DNA of 64,000 nt, from the NCBI RefSeq assembly GCF_002846335.1, contig NZ_PJMQ01000001.1, positions 3,100,001 through 3,164,000 on the forward strand, read 5' to 3'. The translations under genes were made by a program, and so were the position numbers. Numbering within the stretch: the first letter of the stretch is position 1; every line of letters begins with the position of its first letter. Source of the DNA: Janthinobacterium sp. 61 (GTDB taxonomy: Bacteria; Pseudomonadota; Gammaproteobacteria; Burkholderiales; Burkholderiaceae_D). The notes beneath the pieces are model-generated. The model had not been told where the DNA came from. It was given only the letters and a program-made list of their open reading frames with translations, and searched no databases. Shown in pieces: positions 52,880 to 63,190 of this stretch.

Positions 52880-55407
52880 CTTTCGCGCAGCGTTTGCAGC
52901 GGCGGATGTTTCAAGACATTGCGCAAGCCCAGCCAGCCGCCGGCGATGGCGCACAGGGCGCCGGCCAGTAAACCAAAGGCCCACACGCCCGGCGCGAAGC
53001 TCCAGGCGAACTTGAACTGGTATGTGGCCAGGGCCCAGCCCATGGCGGCCGCGCCCGTGGCCGCCAGCAAGCCGGCCAGCGCGCCCACGAGGGAAAATTC
53101 GATCAGCTGCGCCTGCGCCAGCTGGCGCCGCGTGGCACCCAGCGCGCGCAGCAGGCCCGCTTCGCGCGTGCGCTCGTCCTGCGACCCCATCAAGGCCGCA
53201 TACAGCACCAGCAAGCCCGAGGCCAAAGTGAACGCGAAGAGAAATTCGACAGCCGTGACCACCTGGTCCAGCACGCCCTGTATCTGTTTCAGCACGCCGC
53301 CCACGTCGACCACCGTCAGGTTCGGGTAGTCGCGCAGCAAGGCATTGCCCAGGTCGGCCTGCGCGGGCGGCAAGTGAAATGCCGTGATCCACGTCTGCGG
53401 CGCGTCCGCCATGGCGGCCGGGTTGATAATGACAAAGAAATTGACGCGCATCGAGCCCCATTCCAGCTTGCGCAGGCTGGTGATCGCCGCTTCCACGGGC
53501 TGGCCGGCGATGTCGAAGCGCAGCTTGTCGCCCAGTTTCAGCTTCAGTGTCTTGGCGATCCCCTCTTCCACCGACGCTTCGGCCGGCGCACCGGGCGCAT
53601 TGCCGAACCACTTGCCCGCCACCAGCTTATTTTCTGCCTGCATGGTGAGCATCCTCGACAGGTTGAATTCGCGGTCAGCCAGGCCCTTGGCGCGGTCATC
53701 CTCGTAAGTTGCTTCCGTGATGGTATTGCCATTCACGGCCACCAGGCGCCCCCGTATCATCGGATACAAAGGTGCGTTGGCCACGCCGGCCTGCGCCAGG
53801 CGCGCGGCGATGGGGTCTTTCTGTTCCGGCAGGATATTGATCATGAAGCGGTTCGGCGCATCGGGCGGCGTAGCGTTGCGCCAGGCCACCATCAAGTCGC
53901 CGCGCACCACCGTCAGCAGCAGCAAGGCCATCAGGCCCAGTGCCAGGGACACCACCTGGATGACGGTGGCGCCCGGACGGCGCTGCAAGGACGTGACGGC
54001 AAAGCGCCAGCCTTGGTGCTTGAAGGCGCCACGCAGGCTTTTCAGCGACTTGATGCCCAGCCAGCCGGCCAGACCGAACAGGGCGAAGCCGCCGAGGAAG
54101 CCGGCCGCCGTCAGCAGCGCCAGTTTCACGTCGCCCGCCTGCCACAAGAGCAGCACGACGAAGGCGACGATGCCCAGGCCATAGGTCGCCAGGGCCAGCG
54201 CCTGCGGCGGTTCCTGCTCACGGCGAATGACGCGGTTATGGGGAACATTGCGCAGTTGCAAAATCGGCGGCAGGGCAAAGCCCAGCAGCAACAGCATGCC
54301 GGTGGCCACGCCCTGCAATGCGGGCAGCATGGACACGGGCGGCAAGTCGCTCTGCACCAGCTTGCCCAGCAATTCCAGCAGCACCAGATGGCCAGCGAAA
54401 CCGACGGCAACGCCTATCAGGCTGCCGGCCAGGCCGACGAGCAGGAATTCGATCACGTACATGGCCGTGACCTGGTTTTGCGTCAGCCCCAGGCAGCGCA
54501 GCATGGCGCAGGCATCCAGGTGACGCAGCATGAAGCGGCGTGCCGCCATCGCCACGGCGACGGCGGCCAGCATGGCCGACAGCAAGCCGACCAGCGACAG
54601 GAAACGGTCGGCCCGGTCCAGGGTCGATTGCATCTGCGGGCTGCCCGATTCCAGCGATTCGATGCGCACGCCCTTGATGGCCTGCGTCTTGATCTGGCTT
54701 TCCAGCCAGGCTTGATATTGCGCAAGCTCGGCCGCCTTGGCGGGTGGCGCCGACAGCAGCAAGCGGTACGATACGCGCGAGCCGTTCTGCACCAGCGCCG
54801 TGGCAGCCAGGTCGCTCAAGGGCAGCATCACCCGGGGGGCGAAATTGAGGAAGGAGGCACCGCGGTCCGGTTCGCTGGCGATCAGTTGCGTCACCGTAAA
54901 TGCCTTGTCGCCCAGTGTCAGGGTGTCGCCCAGCCTGGCATTCAGGCTGGCCAGGATCGCCGCATCGACCCACAGGGTGCCCGGTGCCGGCACCTGGCTG
55001 GTTGGCTGGCCCACGGCATCCTGCGCCTCGCTCAGTTTGGTCGTGATTTTCAGCTTGCCCCGCTGCGGGTAGCCGGGCGAGACTGCCTTGATGGACGCCA
55101 GCTGCGACAGCGATTGCTCGCCCTCGCCCGCCTGCGCCATGCTGGGGAAGGTCACCGTATCGGCCAGGGTAAAACCGCGCTTGACGGCTTCGGCGCGCCA
55201 AACGGCATTGACGGGCTGGTCGGCGCTGATGACCAGGTCGGCCCCCAGCAGCTGGTGCGCGTCGCGGTTCAGGCCCGCGCGCAGGCGGTCGACAAAGAAG
55301 CCCACGGCCGACAGGGCCGCCACGGCCACGATCAGGGCGACGAGCAGGAAACGCAATTGCCCGGCGCGCCAGTCGCGGCCGGTCATTTTCAGGGAGAGGC
55401 GGAGCAT
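52876..55407 (-). CDS. Large FtsX-type ABC transporter permease
   Basis: 843 residues. A start-proximal helix (FLLVALIVAVAALSAVGFFV) precedes a MacB-like periplasmic domain, then two FtsX modules with four helices each (for example SLALGLMALLLLTVVRGDLM and TRREAGLLRALGATRRQLAQ). This ten-helix layout is the YbbP-like predicted ABC permease, which pairs with a YbbA-type ATPase and is linked to export of lipid-like or hydrophobic substances; the ATPase is not in this window. It is 36 bases downstream of the adenine deaminase gene on the same strand. Confidence 0.87.
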   Translation of the reverse strand: MLRLSLKMTGRDWRAGQLRFLLVALIVAVAALSAVGFFVDRLRAGLNRDAHQLLGADLVISADQPVNAVWRAEAVKRGFTLADTVTFPSMAQAGEGEQSLSQLASIKAVSPGYPQRGKLKITTKLSEAQDAVGQPTSQVPAPGTLWVDAAILASLNARLGDTLTLGDKAFTVTQLIASEPDRGASFLNFAPRVMLPLSDLAATALVQNGSRVSYRLLLSAPPAKAAELAQYQAWLESQIKTQAIKGVRIESLESGSPQMQSTLDRADRFLSLVGLLSAMLAAVAVAMAARRFMLRHLDACAMLRCLGLTQNQVTAMYVIEFLLVGLAGSLIGVAVGFAGHLVLLELLGKLVQSDLPPVSMLPALQGVATGMLLLLGFALPPILQLRNVPHNRVIRREQEPPQALALATYGLGIVAFVVLLLWQAGDVKLALLTAAGFLGGFALFGLAGWLGIKSLKSLRGAFKHQGWRFAVTSLQRRPGATVIQVVSLALGLMALLLLTVVRGDLMVAWRNATPPDAPNRFMINILPEQKDPIAARLAQAGVANAPLYPMIRGRLVAVNGNTITEATYEDDRAKGLADREFNLSRMLTMQAENKLVAGKWFGNAPGAPAEASVEEGIAKTLKLKLGDKLRFDIAGQPVEAAITSLRKLEWGSMRVNFFVIINPAAMADAPQTWITAFHLPPAQADLGNALLRDYPNLTVVDVGGVLKQIQGVLDQVVTAVEFLFAFTLASGLLVLYAALMGSQDERTREAGLLRALGATRRQLAQAQLIEFSLVGALAGLLAATGAAAMGWALATYQFKFAWSFAPGVWAFGLLAGALCAIAGGWLGLRNVLKHPPLQTLRES

Positions 55408-55443
55408 GGGCGGCGGGTCTTTATGCGAATTGATTGTGATGCG

Positions 55444-57047
<1,604 letters not shown>

Positions 57048-58970
57048 ATGACCATTTTTGATAACTATGCAGCACGCTACGAGCGCACCCGTGAAGAGGA
57101 AATGTCGCTCACCGAATACCTGGCCCTGTGCAAGAAGGACAAGCTGACGTATGCCAGCGCACCCGAACGCATGCTGGCCGCCATCGGCGAGCCGCAACTG
57201 GTCGACACGCGCAACGACACGCGCTTGTCGCGCATCTTCGCCAACAAGGTCATCAAGATCTATCCCGCCTTCCGCGAGTTCTACGGCACCGAGGAAGTGA
57301 TCGAGCAAGTCGTCTCGTATTTCCGCCACGCAGCGCAAGGACTGGAAGAACGCAAGCAGATCCTGTATCTGCTGGGGCCTGTCGGCGGCGGCAAGTCGTC
57401 CATCGCGGAAAAACTCAAGTCGCTGATGGAACACGTGCCTTTCTATTGCCTGAAAGGCTCGCCCGTCAACGAATCGCCGCTGGGCCTGTTCAACGAGGAA
57501 GAGGACGGCACCATCCTGGAAGAGGATTACGGCATACCGCGCCGCTACCTGCGCAACATCCCCAGTCCGTGGGCCGTCAAGCGCCTGCATGAATACAATG
57601 GCGACATCAACCAGTTCCGCGTCGTCAAACGCTATCCGTCCGTGCTGAAGCAGATCGCCATCTCGAAAACGGAGCCGGGCGACGAGAACAACCAGGATAT
57701 TTCCTCGCTCGTGGGCAAGGTCGACATCCGCAAGCTGGAAGACTACGCACAAGACGATCCGGACGCCTACAGCTATTCGGGCGGCCTGTGCCTGGCCAAC
57801 CAGGGCCTGATGGAATTCGTGGAAATGTTCAAGGCCCCCATCAAGGTCTTGCACCCCTTGCTGACGGCCACGCAGGAAGGCAATTACAAGGGTACGGAAG
57901 GTTTCGGCGCGATTCCGTTCGACGGCATCATCCTGGCCCACTCGAATGAGTCGGAATGGAAGACCTTTAAAAACAACCGCAACAACGAGGCCTTCCTTGA
58001 CCGTATCTATATCGTCAAGGTGCCGTACTGCCTGCGCGTGACCGATGAAATCAAGATCTACGACAAGCTGGTGGCCAACTCCTCGCTGGTCAAGGCCCCG
58101 TGTGCGCCCGGCACCCTGCGCATGATGGCGCAGTTCGCCATCCTGTCGCGCCTGAAAGACCCGGAAAACTCCAGCATTTTCTCGAAGATGCTCGTCTACG
58201 ATGGCGAAAACCTCAAGGATACGGACCCGAAAGCCAAGTCCATGCATGAATACGTGGATTACGCGGGCGTGGACGAGGGCATGAACGGGCTGTCGACGCG
58301 CTTTGCCTTCAAGATCCTGTCCAAAGTGTTCAACTTTGACAATTCCGAAGTGGCCGCCAATCCCGTGCACCTACTCTATGTGCTGGAGCAGCAGGTCGAG
58401 CGCGAGCAGTTCGCGCCGGAACTCGAACAGCGCTACTTCTCCTATATTAAAGAGCACCTGGCGCAGCGCTATGTGGAATTCATCGGCAAGGAGATCCAGA
58501 CGGCTTACCTGGAAAGCTATTCGGAATACGGTCAGAACATTTTCGACCGCTATGTGACGTTTGCCGATTTCTGGATACAGGACCAGGAATACCGCGATCC
58601 TGACACGGGCGAAAGCTTCGACCGCGAATCGCTGAACAATGAACTCGAGAAGATCGAGAAGCCGGCGGGCATTTCCAATCCGAAGGATTTCCGCAATGAA
58701 ATTGTGAACTTCGGGCTGCGCGCGCGGGCGTCGAACGGCGGCAAGAATCCCGCCTGGACCAGTTATGAAAAGTTCCGCACCGTGATCGAAAAGAAAATGT
58801 TCTCGAATACGGAGGAATTGCTGCCCGTGATTTCCTTCAATGCCAAGGCCAGTGCCGACGACGCCAACAAGCACGCCGACTTCGTGGCCCGCATGGTGGA
58901 AAAAGGCTATACGGCCAAGCAGGTACGCCTGTTATGCGAATGGTACTTGCGCGTACGCAAGTCGTCATAG
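57048..58970 (+). CDS. prkA: PrkA/YeaG serine protein kinase
   Basis: 640 residues, full length. The N-terminal PrkA AAA-like domain has the Walker A loop GPVGGGKSS at about 110-118 and later SEWKTFKNNRNNEAFLDRIY. The C-terminal PrkA kinase-related domain includes EELLPVISFNAKASADDANK and ends WYLRVRKSS. E. coli YeaG acts in nitrogen-starvation and stationary-phase responses. The gene opens the conserved yeaG-yeaH-ycgB (prkA-yeaH-spoVR) cluster, found here complete and in order. AAAGGACATTGAC precedes the ATG. Confidence 0.95.
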   Translation: MTIFDNYAARYERTREEEMSLTEYLALCKKDKLTYASAPERMLAAIGEPQLVDTRNDTRLSRIFANKVIKIYPAFREFYGTEEVIEQVVSYFRHAAQGLEERKQILYLLGPVGGGKSSIAEKLKSLMEHVPFYCLKGSPVNESPLGLFNEEEDGTILEEDYGIPRRYLRNIPSPWAVKRLHEYNGDINQFRVVKRYPSVLKQIAISKTEPGDENNQDISSLVGKVDIRKLEDYAQDDPDAYSYSGGLCLANQGLMEFVEMFKAPIKVLHPLLTATQEGNYKGTEGFGAIPFDGIILAHSNESEWKTFKNNRNNEAFLDRIYIVKVPYCLRVTDEIKIYDKLVANSSLVKAPCAPGTLRMMAQFAILSRLKDPENSSIFSKMLVYDGENLKDTDPKAKSMHEYVDYAGVDEGMNGLSTRFAFKILSKVFNFDNSEVAANPVHLLYVLEQQVEREQFAPELEQRYFSYIKEHLAQRYVEFIGKEIQTAYLESYSEYGQNIFDRYVTFADFWIQDQEYRDPDTGESFDRESLNNELEKIEKPAGISNPKDFRNEIVNFGLRARASNGGKNPAWTSYEKFRTVIEKKMFSNTEELLPVISFNAKASADDANKHADFVARMVEKGYTAKQVRLLCEWYLRVRKSS

Positions 58971-59042
58971 CGCGGACAGCAAAGGCGCGCTCCCGCCCGG
59001 TGACTGGCGGGGCGCGCAAGACGAGAGGCAAGGAGGCACCCT

Positions 59043-60308
59043 TTGACATACCTCATCGACAGGCGCTTGCAAAGCAAGAATAAATCCGCCGTCAACCGCG
59101 AGCGTTTCCTGCGGCGCTACAAGGGCCAGATCAAGGATGCCGTGGGGCGCGCCATCAAGGGGCGCTCGATCACGGACGTCGAGAATGGCGAGAAAGTCAG
59201 CATCCCCGTCAAGGATGTGGGCGAACCGTCGTTCGGCCACGCGCATGGCGGCGTATGGGAAGTGGTCAATCCCGGCAACAAGGAATACCTGAAGGGCGAC
59301 CAGATTGCCCGGCCGAAAGGCGGTGGCGGCGGACGGGGCAAGGCGGGCAATAGCGACGAGACGACGGAAGACGACTTCATCTTCGAATTGTCGCGCGAAG
59401 AGTTCATGAATTATTTCTTCGAGGACCTGGAATTGCCGCACATGGTGAAAACCCAGTTGACGGCCACCACGGAATTCAAGAACCAGCGCGCCGGCTACAA
59501 TATGTCGGGCACGCCATCGAACATCCATGTGCTGCGCTCCCTGCGCGGCGCGCTGGGACGTCGCATCGCCGTGGGCGGCGGCGCCCGCAAGCAATTGGCG
59601 CAGGCCGAGGAAGACCTGGCGACCCTGCTGCTGGAAGGCGTGCCCGAGGACGACATACTGGTGCAGGAACTGCGTCGCCAGATCCACCACATCCACACGC
59701 GCCTGCTGGCGATTCCCTTCATCGACCCGTTCGACTTGCGCTACAGCAATCGCATCAAGGTGCCCAAGCCGATGACGCAAGCGGTGATGTTCTGCATCAT
59801 GGACGTCTCCGGTTCCATGGACGAGTCGCGCAAGGACACGGCCAAGCGCTTCTTCATCCTCTTGTATCTGTTCCTCAAGCGCGCCTACGACAAGATCGAG
59901 GTGGTCTTCATCCGCCACCATACGGCGGCGGCGGAAGTGGACGAGCATGAATTCTTCAATTCGCGCGAGTCCGGCGGCACCGTGGTGTCTTCGGCCCTGC
60001 ACTTGCTCAATACCATCATCGACGAGCGCTATGGCGCGGGACAATGGAACAGCTATGTTGCGCAGGCGTCCGACGGCGATAACTGGGACAACGATTCCGT
60101 GCTGTGCCGGCAGTTGCTGATCAATACCATCATGCCCAAGGTGCAGTACTACACCTATGTCGAAATCACCGATGGCCCGCAGCAAAACCTGTGGGAGCAA
60201 TATGCGGGCGTGCTCGACCATCACGCCCATTTCGCCATGCAAAAGATCGTCACGCCGGCCGATATCTACCCGGTCTTCCGCGAACTGTTCAAGAAACAGG
60301 TGAAATGA
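59043..60308 (+). CDS. yeaH: YeaH (DUF444) von Willebrand A-like protein
   Basis: 421 residues with a TTG start at 59043, supported by AAGGAGG six bases upstream and by the YeaH-like start TYLIDRRLQSKNKSAVNRER. The N-terminal third is basic and Gly-rich with a charged Gly tract. The C-terminal part is a von Willebrand A-type fold with the MIDAS-like FCIMDVSGSMDESRKDT. It is the usual partner of PrkA; its function is unknown beyond co-occurrence. Its stop overlaps the spoVR start (ATGA). Confidence 0.94.
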   Translation: MTYLIDRRLQSKNKSAVNRERFLRRYKGQIKDAVGRAIKGRSITDVENGEKVSIPVKDVGEPSFGHAHGGVWEVVNPGNKEYLKGDQIARPKGGGGGRGKAGNSDETTEDDFIFELSREEFMNYFFEDLELPHMVKTQLTATTEFKNQRAGYNMSGTPSNIHVLRSLRGALGRRIAVGGGARKQLAQAEEDLATLLLEGVPEDDILVQELRRQIHHIHTRLLAIPFIDPFDLRYSNRIKVPKPMTQAVMFCIMDVSGSMDESRKDTAKRFFILLYLFLKRAYDKIEVVFIRHHTAAAEVDEHEFFNSRESGGTVVSSALHLLNTIIDERYGAGQWNSYVAQASDGDNWDNDSVLCRQLLINTIMPKVQYYTYVEITDGPQQNLWEQYAGVLDHHAHFAMQKIVTPADIYPVFRELFKKQVK

Positions 60309-61909
60309 TGAGTGCAGCCTTTGACCGCGCCAGCAACACCCCGGGCGAACCGTTCGTGCGCCTGCGCCACCCGAATGCCCTGCCCGAGCAGTCGGAATGG
60401 ACGTTCGAACTGATCGAGCAAATCCACGAGGAAATCCGCCGCGTGGCGAAGCAGTTTGGCCTGGACACCTATCCGAACCAGCTGGAAATCATCACGGCGG
60501 AGCAAATGATGGATGCCTACACCTCGGTGGGCATGCCCGTTTCCTATAACCACTGGTCGTTCGGCAAGCATTTTTTATCGACCGAGAAAAGCTACAAGCG
60601 CGGGCAGATGGGCCTGGCCTACGAGATCGTCATCAACTCAAACCCGTGCATCGCCTATTTAATGGAGGAAAACAGCCTGACCATGCAATCGCTGGTGATC
60701 GCGCATGCGGCCTACGGCCACAACTCCTTCTTTAAAGGCAACTATCTGTTCCGCGCCTGGACGGATGCCGACGCCATCATTGACTATATGGTGTTTGCCA
60801 AGAATTACATCGCCGAATGCGAGCAGCGCCATGGCGTCGATGCGGTGGAATTGCTGCTCGACTCTTGCCACGCCATCCAGAATTATGGCGTGGACCGCTA
60901 CAAGCGCCCGGCGAAACTGTCGATGGCGAAGGAATATGCGCGTCAGAAAGAGCGTGAAGCCTATGTGCAGTCGCAGATCAACCAGCTGTGGCGCACCCTG
61001 CCCCGGCGTGACGAGGACGAGGACGAGGACGACCAGCGCAAAGCCAGTCCCCGCTTTCCGCCCGAACCTGAGGAAAACCTGCTGTACTTTATAGAGAAGT
61101 ACGCGCCGCTGCTGGAACCATGGCAGCGCGAGATGGTGCGCATCGTGCGCAAGATTTCCCAGTATTTCTATCCGCAGCGGCAAACCCAGGTGATGAACGA
61201 GGGTTGGGCCACCTTCTGGCACTACACCATATTGAACCAGCTCTACGACGAAGGCGTGGTGGGCGACGGCTTCATGATGGAATTTCTGAAAAGCCATACC
61301 AACGTGGTCTATCAGCCGCCCATCGACAGCCCCTATTACAACGGCATCAATCCGTATGCGCTGGGTTTTGCCATGATGAGCGACATCCGCCGCATCTGCG
61401 AGCATCCGACCGAGGAAGACCGGGCCTGGTTCCCCGACATGGCCGGCACCGACTGGCGCAAGAGCCTGGACTTTGCCATGCGCAATTTCAAGGATGAAAG
61501 CTTCATTGCCCAGTATTTGTCGCCGCAGCTGATCCGCGAATTCCATTTCTTTGCCGTGCTCGACGACGACAAGAATGAAAAACTGGCCATTTCCGCCATC
61601 CATGACGATGCCGGCTACCGCTACGTGCGCCAACAGTTGGCCGAGCAGTACAACCTGGGCAACCGCGAGCCGAATATCCAGGTCTGGTCCGTCAATACGC
61701 GCGACGACCGCGCACTGACCCTGCGTCACACGCAATTCCAGCGCCGCCCGCTGAACCAGCAGGCAGCCGAAGTGCTCAAACACGTGGCACGGCTATGGGG
61801 CTTCGACGTGCACCTCGATACACTCGATCCGCAGGGCGTTGTCCTCGGTACTCTGAATTGCCGGCGCGAGAAGCGCAATCGGCGCGACGATGCGCCGGCA
61901 CGGCCATAA
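60305..61909 (+). CDS. spoVR: SpoVR family protein (YcgB)
   Basis: 534 residues from the ATG at 60305, overlapping the yeaH stop; the frame is open further upstream inside yeaH. Family-typical stretches include MPVSYNHWSFGKHFLSTEKS, VIAHAAYGHNSFFKGNYLFR, MNEGWATFWHYTILNQLYDE and YYNGINPYALGFAMMSDIRR. SpoVR was named for Bacillus spore cortex formation; in non-sporulating bacteria it accompanies PrkA and YeaH in a stress module. It is followed within 71 bases by a terminator. Confidence 0.95.
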   Translation: MMSAAFDRASNTPGEPFVRLRHPNALPEQSEWTFELIEQIHEEIRRVAKQFGLDTYPNQLEIITAEQMMDAYTSVGMPVSYNHWSFGKHFLSTEKSYKRGQMGLAYEIVINSNPCIAYLMEENSLTMQSLVIAHAAYGHNSFFKGNYLFRAWTDADAIIDYMVFAKNYIAECEQRHGVDAVELLLDSCHAIQNYGVDRYKRPAKLSMAKEYARQKEREAYVQSQINQLWRTLPRRDEDEDEDDQRKASPRFPPEPEENLLYFIEKYAPLLEPWQREMVRIVRKISQYFYPQRQTQVMNEGWATFWHYTILNQLYDEGVVGDGFMMEFLKSHTNVVYQPPIDSPYYNGINPYALGFAMMSDIRRICEHPTEEDRAWFPDMAGTDWRKSLDFAMRNFKDESFIAQYLSPQLIREFHFFAVLDDDKNEKLAISAIHDDAGYRYVRQQLAEQYNLGNREPNIQVWSVNTRDDRALTLRHTQFQRRPLNQQAAEVLKHVARLWGFDVHLDTLDPQGVVLGTLNCRREKRNRRDDAPARP

Positions 61910-61950
61910 GTGACATTCTTGATAATTATTTTAGCAAGAACATAAGCGCA

Positions 61951-61968
61951 TCCTATGCCACCATAGGA
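61951..61968. repeat. Perfect palindrome downstream of spoVR
   Basis: TCCTATG-CCAC-CATAGGA is an exact 7-bp inverted repeat 42 bases after the spoVR stop and just ahead of the terminator. It may be part of the mRNA 3' end. Confidence 0.6.
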
Positions 61969-61979
61969 ATTCCGTATGG

Positions 61980-62018
61980 CCTGGCGACGTCGAAACAGCC
62001 GCCAGGACCTCCTTTTTT
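61980..62018 (+). terminator. Intrinsic terminator of the prkA-yeaH-spoVR operon
   Basis: CCTGGCG, a 13-base loop, and CGCCAGG are followed by ACCTCC and a run of six T residues. Confidence 0.75.
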
Positions 62019-62352
62019 GACCTGGATTAAGCACCTTTCGCACCCGATTGGTGCGCGCGCACGGCTAAGTGGTCTGGTTCCGAGGCAAAACATTTCCAAA
62101 AGGAAAGATTTTCCTCCAAATTTAGCGGTTTCCATATTGAATATCACGAAATATAATTCCGCCATATGGGCACATCGGAGAACTTAGCAGTGGTAGCCCA
62201 AAACGGCTGTAAAAAACCGATAAGACCGCCTTTTTTTATGTCCGAAAGCGTGCAAAGATGACATAAGCAAGTACGTTTTCAGGGCGCAAAAGCGCCAAAA
62301 ATTTAACCGGTTTTAGGCGTTAAAAATCTGTGTAAAATAAAGAATTCGTATG

Positions 62353-62358
62353 TATAAT
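62353..62358 (+). promoter_or_regulatory. Candidate -10 element of tonB
   Basis: TATAAT matches the sigma-70 consensus and lies 90 bases before the tonB start. The region 17 bases upstream (GTGTAA) is a poor -35 match. No clear Fur box was recognised. Confidence 0.35.
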
Positions 62359-62447
62359 TCGGCGACGTCCCGGATACGGCTGGAGCTTTGTGTCGTCATT
62401 TTGGGGTTCAGTTGCAAGACAAGAGATGGTATTTGGAGAAAGCAGGC

Positions 62448-63104
62448 ATGAATTTTTCGAACGAGAAAAGTCCCAAGAACTACACAGGCATAACTGTCGT
62501 TGTCCTGCTGCACGTTCTCGCGGCTTACGGGATCGCGACGGGCTTGGGCAAGCGGTTAGTTACCAAAATGATGGAACCGGTTGAAACCAAGATTATCGAG
62601 GAAGTCAAACCGCCTCCACCGAAGGATCTTCCACCGCCACCACCGCCGCCAGAAATGAAGGCGCCACCGCCGCCATTCATTCCGCCAGTCGAGGTGAACG
62701 TGCAGCAGCCGCCACCACAGCAGAACGTGATTGCAAATGCGACTGCCGTGAAGCCCGCCACGAATGTATTGGCACCGCCAGCACCGCCTGCACAGCCTTC
62801 GCCAACTCCTGGACCAGCCAAATCGGTGCGCACACCGGCCGTGGTTGACTTCAGTGTCTGCGAAAAACCGGCTTATCCAAAGTCGTCGCAGCGCAATGAG
62901 GAAACCGGTGTGGTGACACTGTCGTTCCTGATCGGTGTAGACGGCAAGGTCGCTGATTCGAAGATCGTGAAGTCCAGCGGCTTCAGAGACCTGGACAAAG
63001 CTGCAGTGCAAGGTATCAGCCGCTGTACATTTAAGCCGGCAACAGTTGACGGCAAGCCGGAACAAGGCTGGCAGCAAATGCAATACGTTTGGTCGCTGGA
63101 TTAA
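62448..63104 (+). CDS. tonB: Energy transducer TonB
   Basis: 218 residues from the ATG at 62448, preceded by GGAGAAAGCAGGC. One N-terminal membrane helix (about 13-33, VVVLLHVLAAYGIATGL with the conserved His) is followed by a Pro-rich periplasmic spacer (PPPPKDLPPPPPPPEMKAPP). The C-terminal TonB domain has the CEKPAYPKSSQRNEETGVVT signature and ends with YVWSLD. It couples the proton motive force to outer-membrane receptors for iron complexes and other ligands, with ExbB and ExbD. exbB follows 86 bases downstream. Confidence 0.94.
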   Translation: MNFSNEKSPKNYTGITVVVLLHVLAAYGIATGLGKRLVTKMMEPVETKIIEEVKPPPPKDLPPPPPPPEMKAPPPPFIPPVEVNVQQPPPQQNVIANATAVKPATNVLAPPAPPAQPSPTPGPAKSVRTPAVVDFSVCEKPAYPKSSQRNEETGVVTLSFLIGVDGKVADSKIVKSSGFRDLDKAAVQGISRCTFKPATVDGKPEQGWQQMQYVWSLD

Positions 63105-63109
63105 AACCC

Positions 63110-63130
63110 GAGACAGTTATCCCCTGTCTC
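63110..63130 (+). promoter_or_regulatory. Hairpin between tonB and exbB
   Basis: GAGACAG and CTGTCTC pair as a 7-bp stem with a 7-base loop, five bases after the tonB stop. There is no T run, so it is more likely an mRNA-stability element or weak attenuator than a full terminator. Confidence 0.55.
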
Positions 63131-63190
63131 ACACTATGATTTCGTTGTCATTACGTTCAGCGATCTGTTATTTTTAATTTTGGAGGAAGC

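Larger units (their letters stand above)
61910..62447. other. 538-base intergenic region between spoVR and tonB; hairpins, possible small RNA
   Basis: No protein gene found. Left to right it holds a 7-bp palindrome and a terminator (both listed), a TATAAT at 62149-62154 with TTTCCA 17 bases upstream followed about 70 bases later by GCCTTTTTTT, a GGCGC-AAAA-GCGCC hairpin at 62283-62296, and another TATAAT at 62353-62358. The last is the best candidate for a tonB promoter. A short RNA from 62161 to 62238 is possible but its terminator stem is weak. Confidence 0.5.
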
